From Ixodes scapularis (taxonomy: Eukaryota; Arthropoda; Arachnida; Ixodida; Ixodidae), in the NCBI RefSeq assembly GCF_016920785.2, contig NW_024609836.1, positions 61,111,930 to 61,175,929 on the forward strand: a stretch of DNA of 64,000 bases, written 5' to 3'. The translations under genes and the position numbers were made by a program. Position 1 is the stretch's first letter, and the number at the start of each line of letters is the position of its first letter. The notes beneath the pieces were generated by a model. That model searched no databases and was not told the origin of the DNA. It saw only the letters and a list, made by a program, of their open reading frames with translations. Of this stretch, positions 39,142-47,768 are shown piece by piece.

Positions 39142-39367
39142 GATGGCCGTATTCTTGGAAAGGAAAGGGCACAATCAAACAAGAAATGTGACATCATACT
39201 TCTCCTGGTACACTTTAGAATGAGGGGAAGCGGCCTCGCTTCTCTCATTCCCGCTTCGGTTCACCTGCTTAAGGGGATAAAGCCTAGAGGAGAGGGAATG
39301 AGAATCGCGACATCACATGTCTCGTCGGCCTTGTTGAATCCCACATGTTTCCAAAAATACGGCCATC
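39142..39367. mobile_element. Miniature inverted-repeat element, 226 bp
   Basis: The ends match in inverted orientation: GATGGCCGTATTCTTGGAAA at the left, and the complement of TTTCCAAAAATACGGCCATC at the right, with one mismatch. A second, inner palindrome (GAATGAGGGGAAGCG paired with CGCTTCTCTCATTC, about 39219-39252) adds foldback capacity. There is no coding frame, so this is a non-autonomous element. I could not fix a target-site duplication. Confidence 0.6.
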
Positions 39368-39569
39368 CGTTAGAAATAATGCTCTATGTGTGATGTTTTG
39401 GGGGTTTTGCAGCGTCCCGCATACCGCCCCAGTGTTGTTTTGCAAGCTTCGAATTTCGGTTAAGCATACCTTTTAATATGAATAATTGTGTCATCAGAAT
39501 GTTAGAACATGTCAGTTCTACACAGCTACACTCAAACATTTTCGAGTGGTCTCGCCTGCCAGATTCAAA

Positions 39570-39588
39570 GGGGGGGGGGGGGGGGGGG
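39570..39588 (+). repeat. Poly(G) tract, 19 bases
   Basis: An uninterrupted run of 19 G follows ATTCAAAG. A second run of 15 G lies at 46857-46871 after TTTGAAAG. Confidence 0.9.
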
Positions 39589-40265
39589 CAACATGTACAT
39601 GTTTTTATGTCTACAGCACAAATAGTTCCTATCATGCACTCTAAATAGCTGTCAATCGACAGACTGGGTAAAAGAGTGAGCACAAACAAGTCCAACTACC
39701 AACAATGCTGTCCATAGCGAATCTTGGACACCATGTCTTACGTTATGTGGCCTCAGCGGTCTTTCTATAGTTCTTTTCATTGTTGCCGGTAGAGCAGCTA
39801 CCGATAGGGGGGGGTAGCGAGGACGTCAACTTTGAAATGCAGTTTCTTCACATAATGTTTGCACTTTGGGAAGTTTCTACACATATACCTTGAAGTCGCT
39901 ATTGTACGGATGAAACAACTTTGTAAGAGTGTCTATGAAAACTTGGGCAGGGTTCTCTTTAACGTGCCTGACTTACAACAAGGCTGTCCAACTTGAGAAA
40001 TTTCACTGGTGGGAAGCTTATTTTCATATAAGAATGGTGTACTTCTTCACAGCGCTGTACGTATCCAACAGAAACTCCAGATCTGTTCAATAAAAGTAGC
40101 ATTTGCTAATATTGTGTTTTCTGTGTATCTGATGCACTAGGTTGTATTTGTTTTAAACGCTTGCTACGTTTAGGCTATAAAAAATAGTCTAAATTTTATG
40201 CCGACAAGCTTATTGAAAAAGAAGTGTTCGGTCTGAATAAAAGATTCCAGAAATTACACTAAAAT
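39589..40265. other. Unassigned non-coding DNA
   Basis: AT-rich sequence with AATAAA words and no coding or structured feature I can support. Confidence 0.4.
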
Positions 40266-40299
40266 AAATTGCTACTTGGGGTAGCAAAAATGGTGTTTT
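40266..40299 (+). repeat. Dispersed repeat, copy 2 (TACTTGGGGTAG word)
   Basis: Direct match to 34675-34704 and immediately upstream of the Tigger-like terminus at 40301. Confidence 0.5.
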
Positions 40300-40324
40300 A
40301 CAGTCGACTCTCATTATTTCAAAC

Positions 40325-40945
40325 TCCAGGGCCCGTTTGCTCGAAGCGCTAACCGCGGCTGAAGTTAGCCGCAGTACCTAGGAGAGGGATTTTCAAATCA
40401 CGTGACTGGCTCGGTAGGGATGCGGGGAAGCGTGGCGGTTACTACTTCAGACGCCAGCACGTGCAACGCGTGTAACTACACTTTTAGCATGCACCTCGGT
40501 GCTTGGGAAATTTAGAGAAAGGTCTAATATGGTCTATTGGGACGCTGTCTGTTTTTGTGTGCTATTAATACCCGGCCGATTGAGTCAAGGCAATCCACTT
40601 TCCAAAGACATTGCCATGCTAACATTTATTGCGTTCATTTAGGCTTAGGAATGGCCAGAATCGAAAGACTATCTAAAAAATGCGGCGAGGTCATATGCTC
40701 ATGCTTTGCGATTTAAATGAGGTAAGGCAAAGCGAAAGCCTCTGGCACCATTCATTGCTGACTAACGCGCCCAATATTGCAGCTACAACGACATATTAGT
40801 TTCAAAGCGAGCGGCGCTCACTCACCGGGGCACCGCCATGTTTCCCTGCATTCCTGCCGAGCCAGTCACGTGATTTCAAAATCCCTCTCCTAGGTACTGC
40901 GGTTAACTTTAGCCGCGGTTAGCGCTTGAGCAAACGGGCCCTGGA
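40325..40945. mobile_element. 621-bp element with about 115-bp inverted repeats
   Basis: Left arm 40325-40440 and right arm 40831-40945 are near-identical inverted copies; both include CAGGGCCCGTTTGCTC, CGCTAACCGCGGCT and AATCACGTGACTGGCTCG. Differences are scattered single bases and one indel. The 390-bp centre has no coding frame, so it is a non-autonomous DNA transposon or long MITE. It sits inside the Tigger-like terminus. I could not identify a clean target-site duplication, so the superfamily stays open. Confidence 0.8.
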
Positions 40946-41004
40946 AGCCACACACTTTAGTTTGAAATATCAGAAGATTGAATTATCAAAATTCATCTAA
41001 ATAT

Positions 41005-41260
41005 TGTCACGAATAAAAACATACTTCTTTATTAAACTTAAAATCAGTGTGTAATGCGCCGAACTTGTGCTGAGAAACATAAATTAACAAAGACTTTTGA
41101 TGGTGTCGAAAGGACAACTGCCTCACGCAGCCAAGCGAAGGTACTTTTGTAAGCGCGTGGGTATCTAGAAGTTTCTGAGCTCGAACAAAAAAAATTTAGA
41201 GTCGTCTCATCATTCCAGTCACGCAAACAATAGAAAGAAGGACATGCGCTGGCGGGGTCA
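41005..41260. repeat. Diverged direct repeat, copy L
   Basis: This segment aligns in the same orientation with 43637-43870. Shared landmarks, in order, are TGTCAYGAAYAAAAACA, GCCGAACTTGTGCTGAGAAA (with differences), AACAAAGAC, GGTATCTAGAAG and GAGCTCGAACAAA. On the minus strand the shared part ends with residues like LCFSAQVR before a stop, so the pair may be two copies of a transposon's 3' coding end and 3' UTR. Confidence 0.65.
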
Positions 41261-41310
41261 GCGGCATGTGAGTCGATCACGCTGCTGACTCGGCTATTTG
41301 CACGTGGCAT

Positions 41311-41689
41311 TAATCCCCCCTTGTGAAAGACTCATCGTCTTTATGCAACACAAAATTAAATTAACAGCTTAAACAAGACTAGTTCAAAATACAGTCTCGT
41401 AAATAGCAGATTTTCACAGTCCTACCGAGCATACCTAGTTCAGTTGAGTCGGAAGACGTGAATCGCCTACGGGTCGCAGAGGGCAGCGTGACAATGTTGA
41501 TGTGCCATTGGCCAACGACTTACAACTTAGGTCTCATGTAGCGAATAACCTTGAGGTCGAAGCACCACTTTAACAGTTCCTTGCTGCGACGATGAATTGG
41601 TGTTTAGATTCACAGTGGGTAGCCAGGCTGAAACTGGGCGTCGTGGTGACAAAGATTGTAGCAGTCATCGTCAGGAAGTTGTGGCTTGC
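41311..41689. other. Unassigned interval between repeat L and the acidic region
   Basis: Mixed sequence. If one decayed minus-strand element runs from 43.6 to 40.3 kb, this would be part of its coding or intronic DNA, but no motif supports that. Confidence 0.3.
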
Positions 41690-41848
41690 ATCAAAATGCG
41701 ACCAAGCTGGCAAACTTCCTCCGTTCGTTGAGTGACATACCAGGCGTCGTCGTCCTGTTCGTCTTCGTGACAGATACCACACTTGCCGTAGGTATTGTCA
41801 TTGGGTTCATCATCAAGGTCGCCGTCAAGTTTTTAGTCGTGGTTGTCG
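41690..41848 (-). pseudogene. Decayed acidic coding-like region, distal part
   Basis: On the minus strand a frame after a stop reads as an aspartate-rich stretch (LDGDLDDEPND), then GKCGICHEDEQDDDAWY and a short tail before a TGA. It continues the acidic composition found on the other side of the Kolobok-like insertion (43188-43600). The CGIC dyad followed by acidic residues hints at a real protein fragment, but the family is unknown. Confidence 0.3.
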
Positions 41849-42219
41849 TTAAAGGGCAACTCCGGACCATACTTTCAATTTTGGGATTATGACTGTTTTT
41901 AGTGCAGTCAGCGTCCCTGAATTGCAAGGTGTAATTTTTTCCTCGTTATTGTGCGTAGTTTTAAAGATATGGACGCCTCAAAGTTTTGTTTGGGGCACGG
42001 CCAACAAAACCGAAACTAGCCGCTCGAGGCCCTGTCAGCACTAGAAATCAGCCGCTATGTGAACGTGACGTCAGGATCGTTCTCGTTCAACGAGTATGCA
42101 GGTTGATCAGCAGCTACTTCTGTTGCGCTAGCCGTCTAAAGGTAGGAGGTAAGCTGATTTTATTTTAATTCTGTATATGTGGTAGTTATCCAGCACATGT
42201 AGGAAGAGTTAGTGCGTAC

Positions 42220-42412
42220 ACCCAAAAGCTAGTGACTGGAAAACCCGTAAACTCGTACAGTGTCGTACTCGGCGGCCGCTGCCGCCGTGCGTGTGCCATG
42301 CCGTACTTGTCGCTAGTATACCCAAAAGGTAGCGACTGGAAAACAAGTGAACTCGTTCAGTACCGTACTCAGCGGCTGTCGCCGTGTGTGCAGTCTTCCG
42401 TACTCTGTCGCT
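42220..42412. repeat. Tandem duplication of about 100 bp inside the transposon
   Basis: ACCCAAAAGCTAGTGACTGG at 42220 recurs at 42320 with two changes, and the following GTACTCGGCGGC and CGCCGTG words repeat too. Internal repeats near transposon ends can act as transposase sites; that role is inference here. Confidence 0.7.
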
Positions 42413-42457
42413 AGGCCTAAATTGTCATCGGGGCTCCGTGGATGGAGCGGCGTTGCT

Positions 42458-42754
42458 CTACGACGCGCTGCCAGTGAAGTACAGTACTGGGGGCCCTCTC
42501 GCTTTCGCGCTGCGGGTCAGTAACAGACACGAAGCTTTGAGGCTTTCCGGCACGGGCTGCTGCGTTAGGGCTGTACATGTCTGTTTTTGCATTCTTTTTT
42601 CTTTGGGCGCGTAAAAGCCAAAGTCCACTCGTCGAACAGCGTTTACCCACACCTTCTTCAATTTCTGGTACCTTGGAAACTTGTGAAAAAGCACCTCCGG
42701 GTTGTGCAGCGGGTTGTTTGAGCAGCCCACAGCACTACAAGTTCTACTCGGCAT
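42458..42754 (-). CDS. THAP-type zinc finger, N-terminal part
   Basis: The 98-codon minus-strand frame starts at ATG 42754. Residues 1-45 match the front of a THAP domain: MPSRTC with C6, C11 (C-x4-C), LFHKFP at residues 22-27, and the invariant tryptophan at W36 in KKVWVNAVRR. THAP domains bind DNA through a C-x2-4-C-x35-50-C-x2-H zinc site. The second C-x2-H pair and the AVPTF-like end are not found in frame after residue 45, where the sequence stops looking like THAP. Either an intron begins around 42620 or the gene is decayed. It lies inside the Kolobok-like element, so transposase origin is more likely than a host gene. No transposase catalytic region could be read downstream. Confidence 0.6.
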   Translation of the reverse strand: MPSRTCSAVGCSNNPLHNPEVLFHKFPRYQKLKKVWVNAVRRVDFGFYAPKEKRMQKQTCTALTQQPVPESLKASCLLLTRSAKARGPPVLYFTGSAS

Positions 42755-43187
42755 CCTTCGAGGAACAGCTGGGCAGTCTTGGGCGCTACGAGTTGCTCGC
42801 TAAAACCAGTCTTTGAGTCCTCACAAGCAAATAAACAAAAGGCTATACCGAAGCTACACGGGCTACAGATAAAAGCAATGGCTAAACATGACAATCACAA
42901 GTCCAAGTAGCGGTGGTAGCGGCTCAAAGAAGCGCACTCCGCGTAACGCTTGGAGGAAAAAAAGAATGATACTGACGTCACGGCCCAATGTTGCTTTAGT
43001 GATCGGCAACCCGCTAGCCGACCGCTAAGGTGCAGCGGCTCGCGGCGGGTCACATTTTTATTATCGGCATTAGTTGAGAATGCGGCATCCCACGGACGTA
43101 ATATTTTGGCTGGGGTCGTATTTTGTGTCACTACAGCGATACCAGTAATTTCTTTAATTTCGAGTTTTGGCCGGAGTTGCCCTTTAA

Positions 43188-43600
43188 AGTCATCGTCCGG
43201 ATTGTCCATGGATAACTGTCAAAGCCGTAGTCGGGATCGTCTTCCATGAAATTGTTTGAGTCTTCGCCTGGGTCATCATCAGTGTCGTCATCAGTCTCGT
43301 CACCACGGTTGAAGACTGTTTGTCATCGAGCCCGTTGTCAGGTTGGTTGTTGACATTGTAGCCGGGTTTGGTCTTTGGAGTTGTCGTCCGTTTCATCATC
43401 AGCGTAGAAGTCGTCATGATGTTTTCGTCTAAGTGTGGTAGCCAGGGGCTTTGTCAAGTTCATTGTCCGGGTCGCTTCCGAGGCCATAGTTGAGGTCGTC
43501 GTTGGTGTCAGAGTTGGAGTCGTCCTCGGATGATTTCAAGGACGTCGCCTTCACGATCGTCGTCTTCAGAGTTATCGTGTTCACAGATGGTACGCTTTAT
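43188..43600 (-). pseudogene. Decayed acidic repeat-coding region, proximal part
   Basis: The minus strand is dense in GAC, GAT and GAA codons but frame changes every 20-30 codons. Fragments in different frames include HDNSEDDDREGDV, SEDDSNSDTNDDLNYGLGSD, DDFYADDETDDN and DETDDDTDDDPGEDSNNFM. Two fragments resemble each other (SDPDNELDKAPGY and GYNVNNQPDNGLDDK), suggesting a tandem peptide repeat. It was presumably an acidic linker or repeat protein, now frameshifted. On the plus strand this appears as GTC/TCATC-rich DNA, so a non-coding trinucleotide-like minisatellite is the main alternative. The Kolobok-like insertion separates it from 41690-41848. Confidence 0.35.
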
Positions 43601-43636
43601 GGGCATAGACTGCGTTACCCTGCACATCCACCAATA

Positions 43637-43870
43637 TGTCATGAACAAAAACAAACTTGATTAATAAAACTTCAGATCAATGTTAAATGCAGCGAACTTG
43701 TGCCGAGAAACATAAAGTAACAAAGACCGCACATACTTTGACAGCGACAAAAGGACGACTGACTCGAGCAGCCATGCGAAGCTCTTTTTGTAAGCCCGTA
43801 GGTATCTAGAAGGTTCCGAGCTCGAACAAACAAGATTCTCGAGTCATCTCAAACATTCTAGGCGTGCAAA
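43637..43870. repeat. Diverged direct repeat, copy R
   Basis: Partner of 41005-41260, about 2.6 kb away in the same orientation. Its reading frame is interrupted where copy L is open. Confidence 0.65.
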
Positions 43871-43875
43871 CAAAC

Positions 43876-44050
43876 AAAAGATTCCCCATTCCACCCAACT
43901 CCATTGCAGAGAATTGGAATTTTCTAATACTAATTCCATTCCTTTGAACTCCTGGAAAGGAAAAACTGGGCCCATTCCCACTCCTGGAATGGCTGAACTG
44001 CTGCATTCCATTCCTCTCAATCCCTCCCAATTGTGAAAATGGCACTTGAC
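43876..44050. repeat. CATTCC-rich segment, first cluster
   Basis: Repeated ATTCCATTCC and CATTCCCA words, with some inverse GGAATGG, make a degenerate pentamer-rich patch. A similar patch lies at 44785-44920 in the same orientation, and the two bracket about 730 bp. Reading frames over it are products of the repeat. Confidence 0.5.
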
Positions 44051-44784
44051 AGCTAGTACTAAGTTACCGGAAAATAACGTCGGCGTAAAGCTGGCGTTGT
44101 GAAATGCGTAGACAACTGCAAAATTCAAAACCCTACCCGCAATCATTGATTTTACTAAGTTGAGCTTTGGTCGCACATAGCACTAGTGGCAATTGGTATG
44201 GGGGCACTGCAGATATTGATCGCACCACCAGGTGTAAAAGCCTCGTAACAGAGAGGAAAACTAAGTCGCCCATCTTTTCCACAAAAGAACCGTATATGTC
44301 CTCCACTTTTACGAGATACATAATAAGTGAGGAGTCACGTGTATTAACGAAGTGCGGGCGGTGTGACATTGTCCCTGCCTGGTGGCCTGCAACTGGTGCT
44401 GTAATCACACATGGTCCCAAAAGCCTTATGGTTGCATCTCGCAGCACCAGGAACGACACTTTGGCTGTGTTCCAAAGCTTACCCAAATAGATCCGAGTTA
44501 CTCCGAAGGGTCGTGTCACGTGACAACACAGATTGAAAAGTGCTGGGCACGGGTAGTTTTTGGAACGCTGAGGTGCAAAACCCTTGCCCTGGATTAAGAT
44601 AGAGTAAATTGCCCTTGTCAGCCTACAACTCTACAGTTTGGGTTGCTTCACTGGGGTTGCCACTTTCATCCTCGAAAGAACATAAGCAGTCAAATAACCA
44701 AACCGTCAGTTACCTAAGTGCAATAATGCCGTTTCGAAAGCCCCTTTGACGGCATCTAAGCAGCTCGCATTAGAACAAAGCCTA
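44051..44784. other. Interval between the two CATTCC-rich clusters
   Basis: Frames of 107 codons (plus, 44167-44490) and 128 codons (minus, 44133-44519) overlap on opposite strands; neither has a recognisable domain. The bracketing clusters suggest this could be the body of a mobile element. Confidence 0.3.
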
Positions 44785-44920
44785 TTCCATTCCTACTCTA
44801 TTCTGGGCAAAATGTAACTACTAATTTCATTCCCATTCCATTCCAGTGCTGCCACCATTTTATTTGCATTCGATTCCAGGGTTGTGGAAGTGCGGAATCG
44901 TTCCAACTCTGGAGTGGCAA
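44785..44920. repeat. CATTCC-rich segment, second cluster
   Basis: ATTCCATTCCTA, CATTCCCATTCCATTCC and CGATTCCAGG words repeat the composition of 43876-44050. Confidence 0.5.
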
Positions 44921-45413
44921 CTCCTCAACACTGGTGATAGTCACCAAGGCACCCAGTTCAGTGTGAATGCTGTCCTCACAGCCCATCCAAAGCTGTTATT
45001 ACTGTAACAAACTCCAGTACGACGAAGTAGTTGAATTCGGAAGCCTGTTGTGCAGATTTGTACCTTGCATTGTTTCCGGTATTTTTTATTTCTTTTGTGT
45101 TTTATAATGGACAACAACCGTTGTAATCTCGGTATTGTTGCCAAACCTGAAGGTTTTATCATTGGTGCACTTTTAAATAAATACATATATGCCACAGCCG
45201 CAGCTCAGCGATGAGCACTTACACTGCGACTTAGGTGTTTCGTAAGTATTCATTTTGATTGCGCGATAATGATGTTTGTCTTCTGTTAGAATTAAAAAAA
45301 CCAAAACAATATTCAACATGATGGATAATTTTGGACACCCGCGGCATGTGTGATCTGAGCATTTGTTCTTTTCATCTGAAGTGTGTCTCTTGCTTACTAC
45401 CTATAGAGTATAC
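44921..45413. other. Unassigned non-coding DNA
   Basis: AT-rich sequence with an AATAAA-type end on the plus strand near 45175; nothing else recognised. Confidence 0.4.
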
Positions 45414-45571
45414 GATGTTGTGGACGGAAAAGATGCTGCGACCGACTCCGAGCAATAAAAACATTCTGTTTATTCTCATGTCGTTGAGCTCGTGGTGACG
45501 AGTATGAGTAGCACTGCCATCTTTGGCGATGCCAAGGCTGAACCGATAGACTGCCGCAGAGCTATCGCCCT
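45414..45571. repeat. LTR-like direct repeat, copy 1
   Basis: Shares GGACGGAARAGA, CGACTC/AGACTCTGAG, AACATTCT, TATTCTC, GAGCTCG and GACGAGTA words with 46213-46320, then GCTGAACCGATRGAC words with 46548-46603. The copies are about 800 bp apart and direct. TGTTGTGGACGG at the left could be the inverted end of an LTR read on the minus strand. The internal 640 bp is too short for an autonomous element, so a truncated or non-autonomous LTR element is possible. Confidence 0.5.
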
Positions 45572-46212
45572 CAGCTCTGCACTGTGAGGAATGGCACGAT
45601 TTTGTTGAAGTGATTGCGGCTCCAGAGAGGTGTCGTTGCTGTTGACATGTACCGCAAGCAGGATGACATACTAGAGAGCAGGAAAGAGAGCGTTTGGAAG
45701 CCGTGCATGGTAGTTGACGCCGAGGTCACGAAATGAGGCAGCAGACGGGGGAAATCGACCCTGTCGTGCTTTCAGTCCGGCTCGATCAGTTTGGAGTGTA
45801 CAGCCTCAGACTGAAAGGGGGATGCCGGCCGACTGCGGGGCCGATGCAACATCCCCTAAGATGAGGAACCGAACTGAGAGCGAATGCCTGACATGGCAAC
45901 GATGAGGAGACCCTGGTCGGCTAGCAACATGCCATGTGAACAGTGTGAAGATGTCGATGAATATTCACTTGCCAAGCCGGTGGGGCAAGCAAGGTGGTCG
46001 CAGCCCATTGCTGGGAGATGCCGGTGCTAGATGCGACAGAGCAGAGGTGGTTGCGGAGGCGCTGCAGATGTGGAGGCTGAGAAAGTTGAATATGTGCCTA
46101 CTGCATTTTCGTCCGAAAAGGCAGAGCCATTGCCGTGCCCTTGGCCACGAAGAACATTCCCCTGGATAGCAGGTGCTTGGAGTCAATCATCATGTCCAGG
46201 TCACCAATCTGT
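45572..46212. other. Interval between the LTR-like direct repeats
   Basis: GC-rich, with frames of 60-95 codons on both strands and no recognisable gag or pol motif. It may be the remnant internal region of a non-autonomous LTR element. Confidence 0.3.
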
Positions 46213-46603
46213 AGCACTTTCGATCTTGAGGACGGAAGAGACGGTGCAACAGACTCTGAGTTTAACTGTGAAAACATTCTCTGTATTCTCGTACCGTCAA
46301 GCTCGTTCCGACGAGTAGCTTGCTTTTATACACTGCAGTCATTAGCATTATAGTTGATCTAAGTATTTTGCAACACTATTAATACGGCAGATTGGGCGAG
46401 TTGGTACGGCATAATTACGAACCAGCGCACAGGCAGACCAGTTACTCAAAATCCAAATACACAAAAATATACACTCGCACAGCGCTGATGTGAGTTTTTT
46501 GTGTTTGGATTTTTGGTAACTGTCTACCTGTGCGCTGGTTCGTAATATTGCAACACTGCCGTCTTTAGGCGGTGTGGAGGCTGAACCGATGGACCGCCAG
46601 AGG
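46213..46603. repeat. LTR-like direct repeat, copy 2, split by an insertion
   Basis: Homologous to 45414-45571 at 46213-46320 and again at 46548-46603. The interruption contains a foldback insertion at 46378-46547 plus about 50 bp not found in copy 1. Confidence 0.5.
46378..46547. mobile_element. Foldback insertion with 10-bp target duplication
   Basis: TTGCAACACT at 46368-46377 is repeated exactly at 46548-46557, bracketing 170 bp. Within it, arms at 46414-46467 and 46495-46546 are inverted copies (ATTACGAACCAGCGCACAGG at the outer end), able to form a hairpin with a loop of about 27 bases. A 36-base unpaired lead contains GGGCGAGTTGGTA. There is no coding capacity. Words such as CAGCGCTGA resemble the 3' region of the Penelope-like element at 58.1 kb, so derivation from a Penelope end is possible. 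Confidence 0.7.
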
Positions 46604-46691
46604 CCCATATCTGTATCTGTTTCATATACTGAATGCCTTTTTGCACGGCTCTGTGTTTACTTTTGTCTTCCAGATTTTTACTGCTCACTTG

Positions 46692-46871
46692 TTTTTTTTT
46701 AAATTTTATTTAGAGGATACTACTGGCCATTGAAGGCCCAAGTAGGAGTGGGGCACAACATATGCATTCACACACCTACAACAACAAACAAATAACACGA
46801 CATTAAGAGGTTTACAACAACTAACCAGGAAATATACAGGATATATATATTTGAAAGGGGGGGGGGGGGGG
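46692..46871 (-). mobile_element. LINE-type 3' tail, minus strand
   Basis: TTTTTTTTTAAATTTTATTTA followed by GGATACTACTGGCCATTGAA resembles the reverse complement of a retrotransposon 3' end with an A-rich tail. A similar arrangement is at 58244-58312. The segment runs into an ATATATAT stretch and 15 G. No coding remnant is attached. Confidence 0.3.
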
Positions 46872-47562
46872 CACAGCATGCATCAAGCAGCATGTAATTC
46901 AATCATTTGTAATAATAGATGTGAAATTTAAAACTCATATTTAAGATTGAACATTATCAAACAAATGTGAATTTAATTAAGCTATAAATTTTATATAGAC
47001 TGTTACTTTTTATACAATTTTGTCTAGATTTGTCAGGATACAACCTGCAAGTACGCATAAAGTAACAGGAAAGTTGAAAGAAGCAAATTAGAGATTGCAA
47101 AACCTACTTCTCAATAGGTATTTTTTTCCCAAAGTATTTACGTGATAGTGCAGCTGAAATAAGGCTCCTTTTCAGTTTTTTTTATTTGAAACACCTTAAA
47201 AATACATTGTTTTCTAAGTTTTTTTTTATTATTATGCTTGGAAAATTAAGTTACCGATTGTGTTCAGTTTATTCTAAACTATTTATATGAAATTCCAGAG
47301 TGCTTTTGTGCATAACAGTGGCTAGATAAGGTTTTTATAATTTCTGATAAAACAAACTGACTAGTTTCTCTTTAGTGACCGTTTCGCCAAGGTGACAGCA
47401 GAACAAGTAACGGATCCCGACGTCAAACTGCAGGAATTTGAGATATATGTTTTCTTAGCGAATGCACGCCACTGTTGTGACATATTTGAATATCCTTATC
47501 GCTTGCTTGGGCTCAGCGGGTAATGCAGGTCGGCACTAGCGTGAGTATAAAGGCTGAACTGC
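46872..47562. other. Unassigned AT-rich DNA
   Basis: Long A and T runs, no reading frame or repeat that I can support. Confidence 0.4.
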
Positions 47563-47768
47563 ATAAAGCGATTTAGCGAGCGACGGCGACAGCGACGAGT
47601 CAGCGACGTATTACGAAGATTTCTTACTATCGCTCGTCGCGTCACTCGGTTTTTGGATTTCTAGAAAACATCGTTCCGCTTTCATGCGGCTTGCGTCGTC
47701 GCGTGAGTGACCAAGCGTCAGCGAAGCGGGTCGCCGTCGCTGTTCTCGTCGCTCGCAAAATCGTTTAT
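47563..47768. mobile_element. Miniature inverted-repeat element, 206 bp
   Basis: The left end (ATAAAGCGATTTAGCGAGCG) and the complement of the right end (ATAAACGATTTTGCGAGCGA) match over about 35 bp, with a one-base indel and few mismatches; both continue into ACAGCGACG. The GCGAGCGACG words recur inside. There is no coding frame. The TSD is unclear (the A/T end makes TAA or TTA possible), so the superfamily is not assigned. Confidence 0.6.

Larger units (their letters stand above)
40301..41310 (-). mobile_element. Pogo/Tigger-like 3' terminus, interrupted
   Basis: CAGTCGACTCTCATTATTTC begins at 40301 directly after TA, fitting the TA target and CAG-starting ends of pogo/Tigger transposons. 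Its continuation is broken at 40324 by a 621-bp inserted element and seems to resume at 40946, where GTTTGAAAT mirrors the ATTTCAAAC of the left side. Beyond it, minus-strand sequence reads as a 3' untranslated region with AATAAA and then an 88-codon frame (41044-41310). The family call is from recalled terminal sequence; the opposite end and a transposase DDE domain were not found. Confidence 0.35.
41849..43187. mobile_element. Kolobok-like DNA transposon with TTAA duplications
   Basis: TTAA at 41849-41852 and at 43184-43187 brackets 1,331 bp whose ends are perfect inverted repeats for 13 bp (AGGGCAACTCCGG) and weaker beyond. TTAA target duplications occur in piggyBac and Kolobok elements; ends starting AGGG together with an internal THAP domain point to Kolobok, whose transposases I recall carrying THAP domains. 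Flanks on both sides are the same GTC/GAC-rich sequence, so the element interrupted a pre-existing region. With only a THAP-like fragment and no intact transposase core, it is a deleted or decayed copy. A P-type element is the alternative, but its 8-bp target duplication is not seen. Confidence 0.65.

Noticed and set aside
44133..44519. Overlapping 128- and 107-codon frames on opposite strands
   Set aside because: Mutually exclusive, no motif, bracketed by CATTCC-rich repeats.
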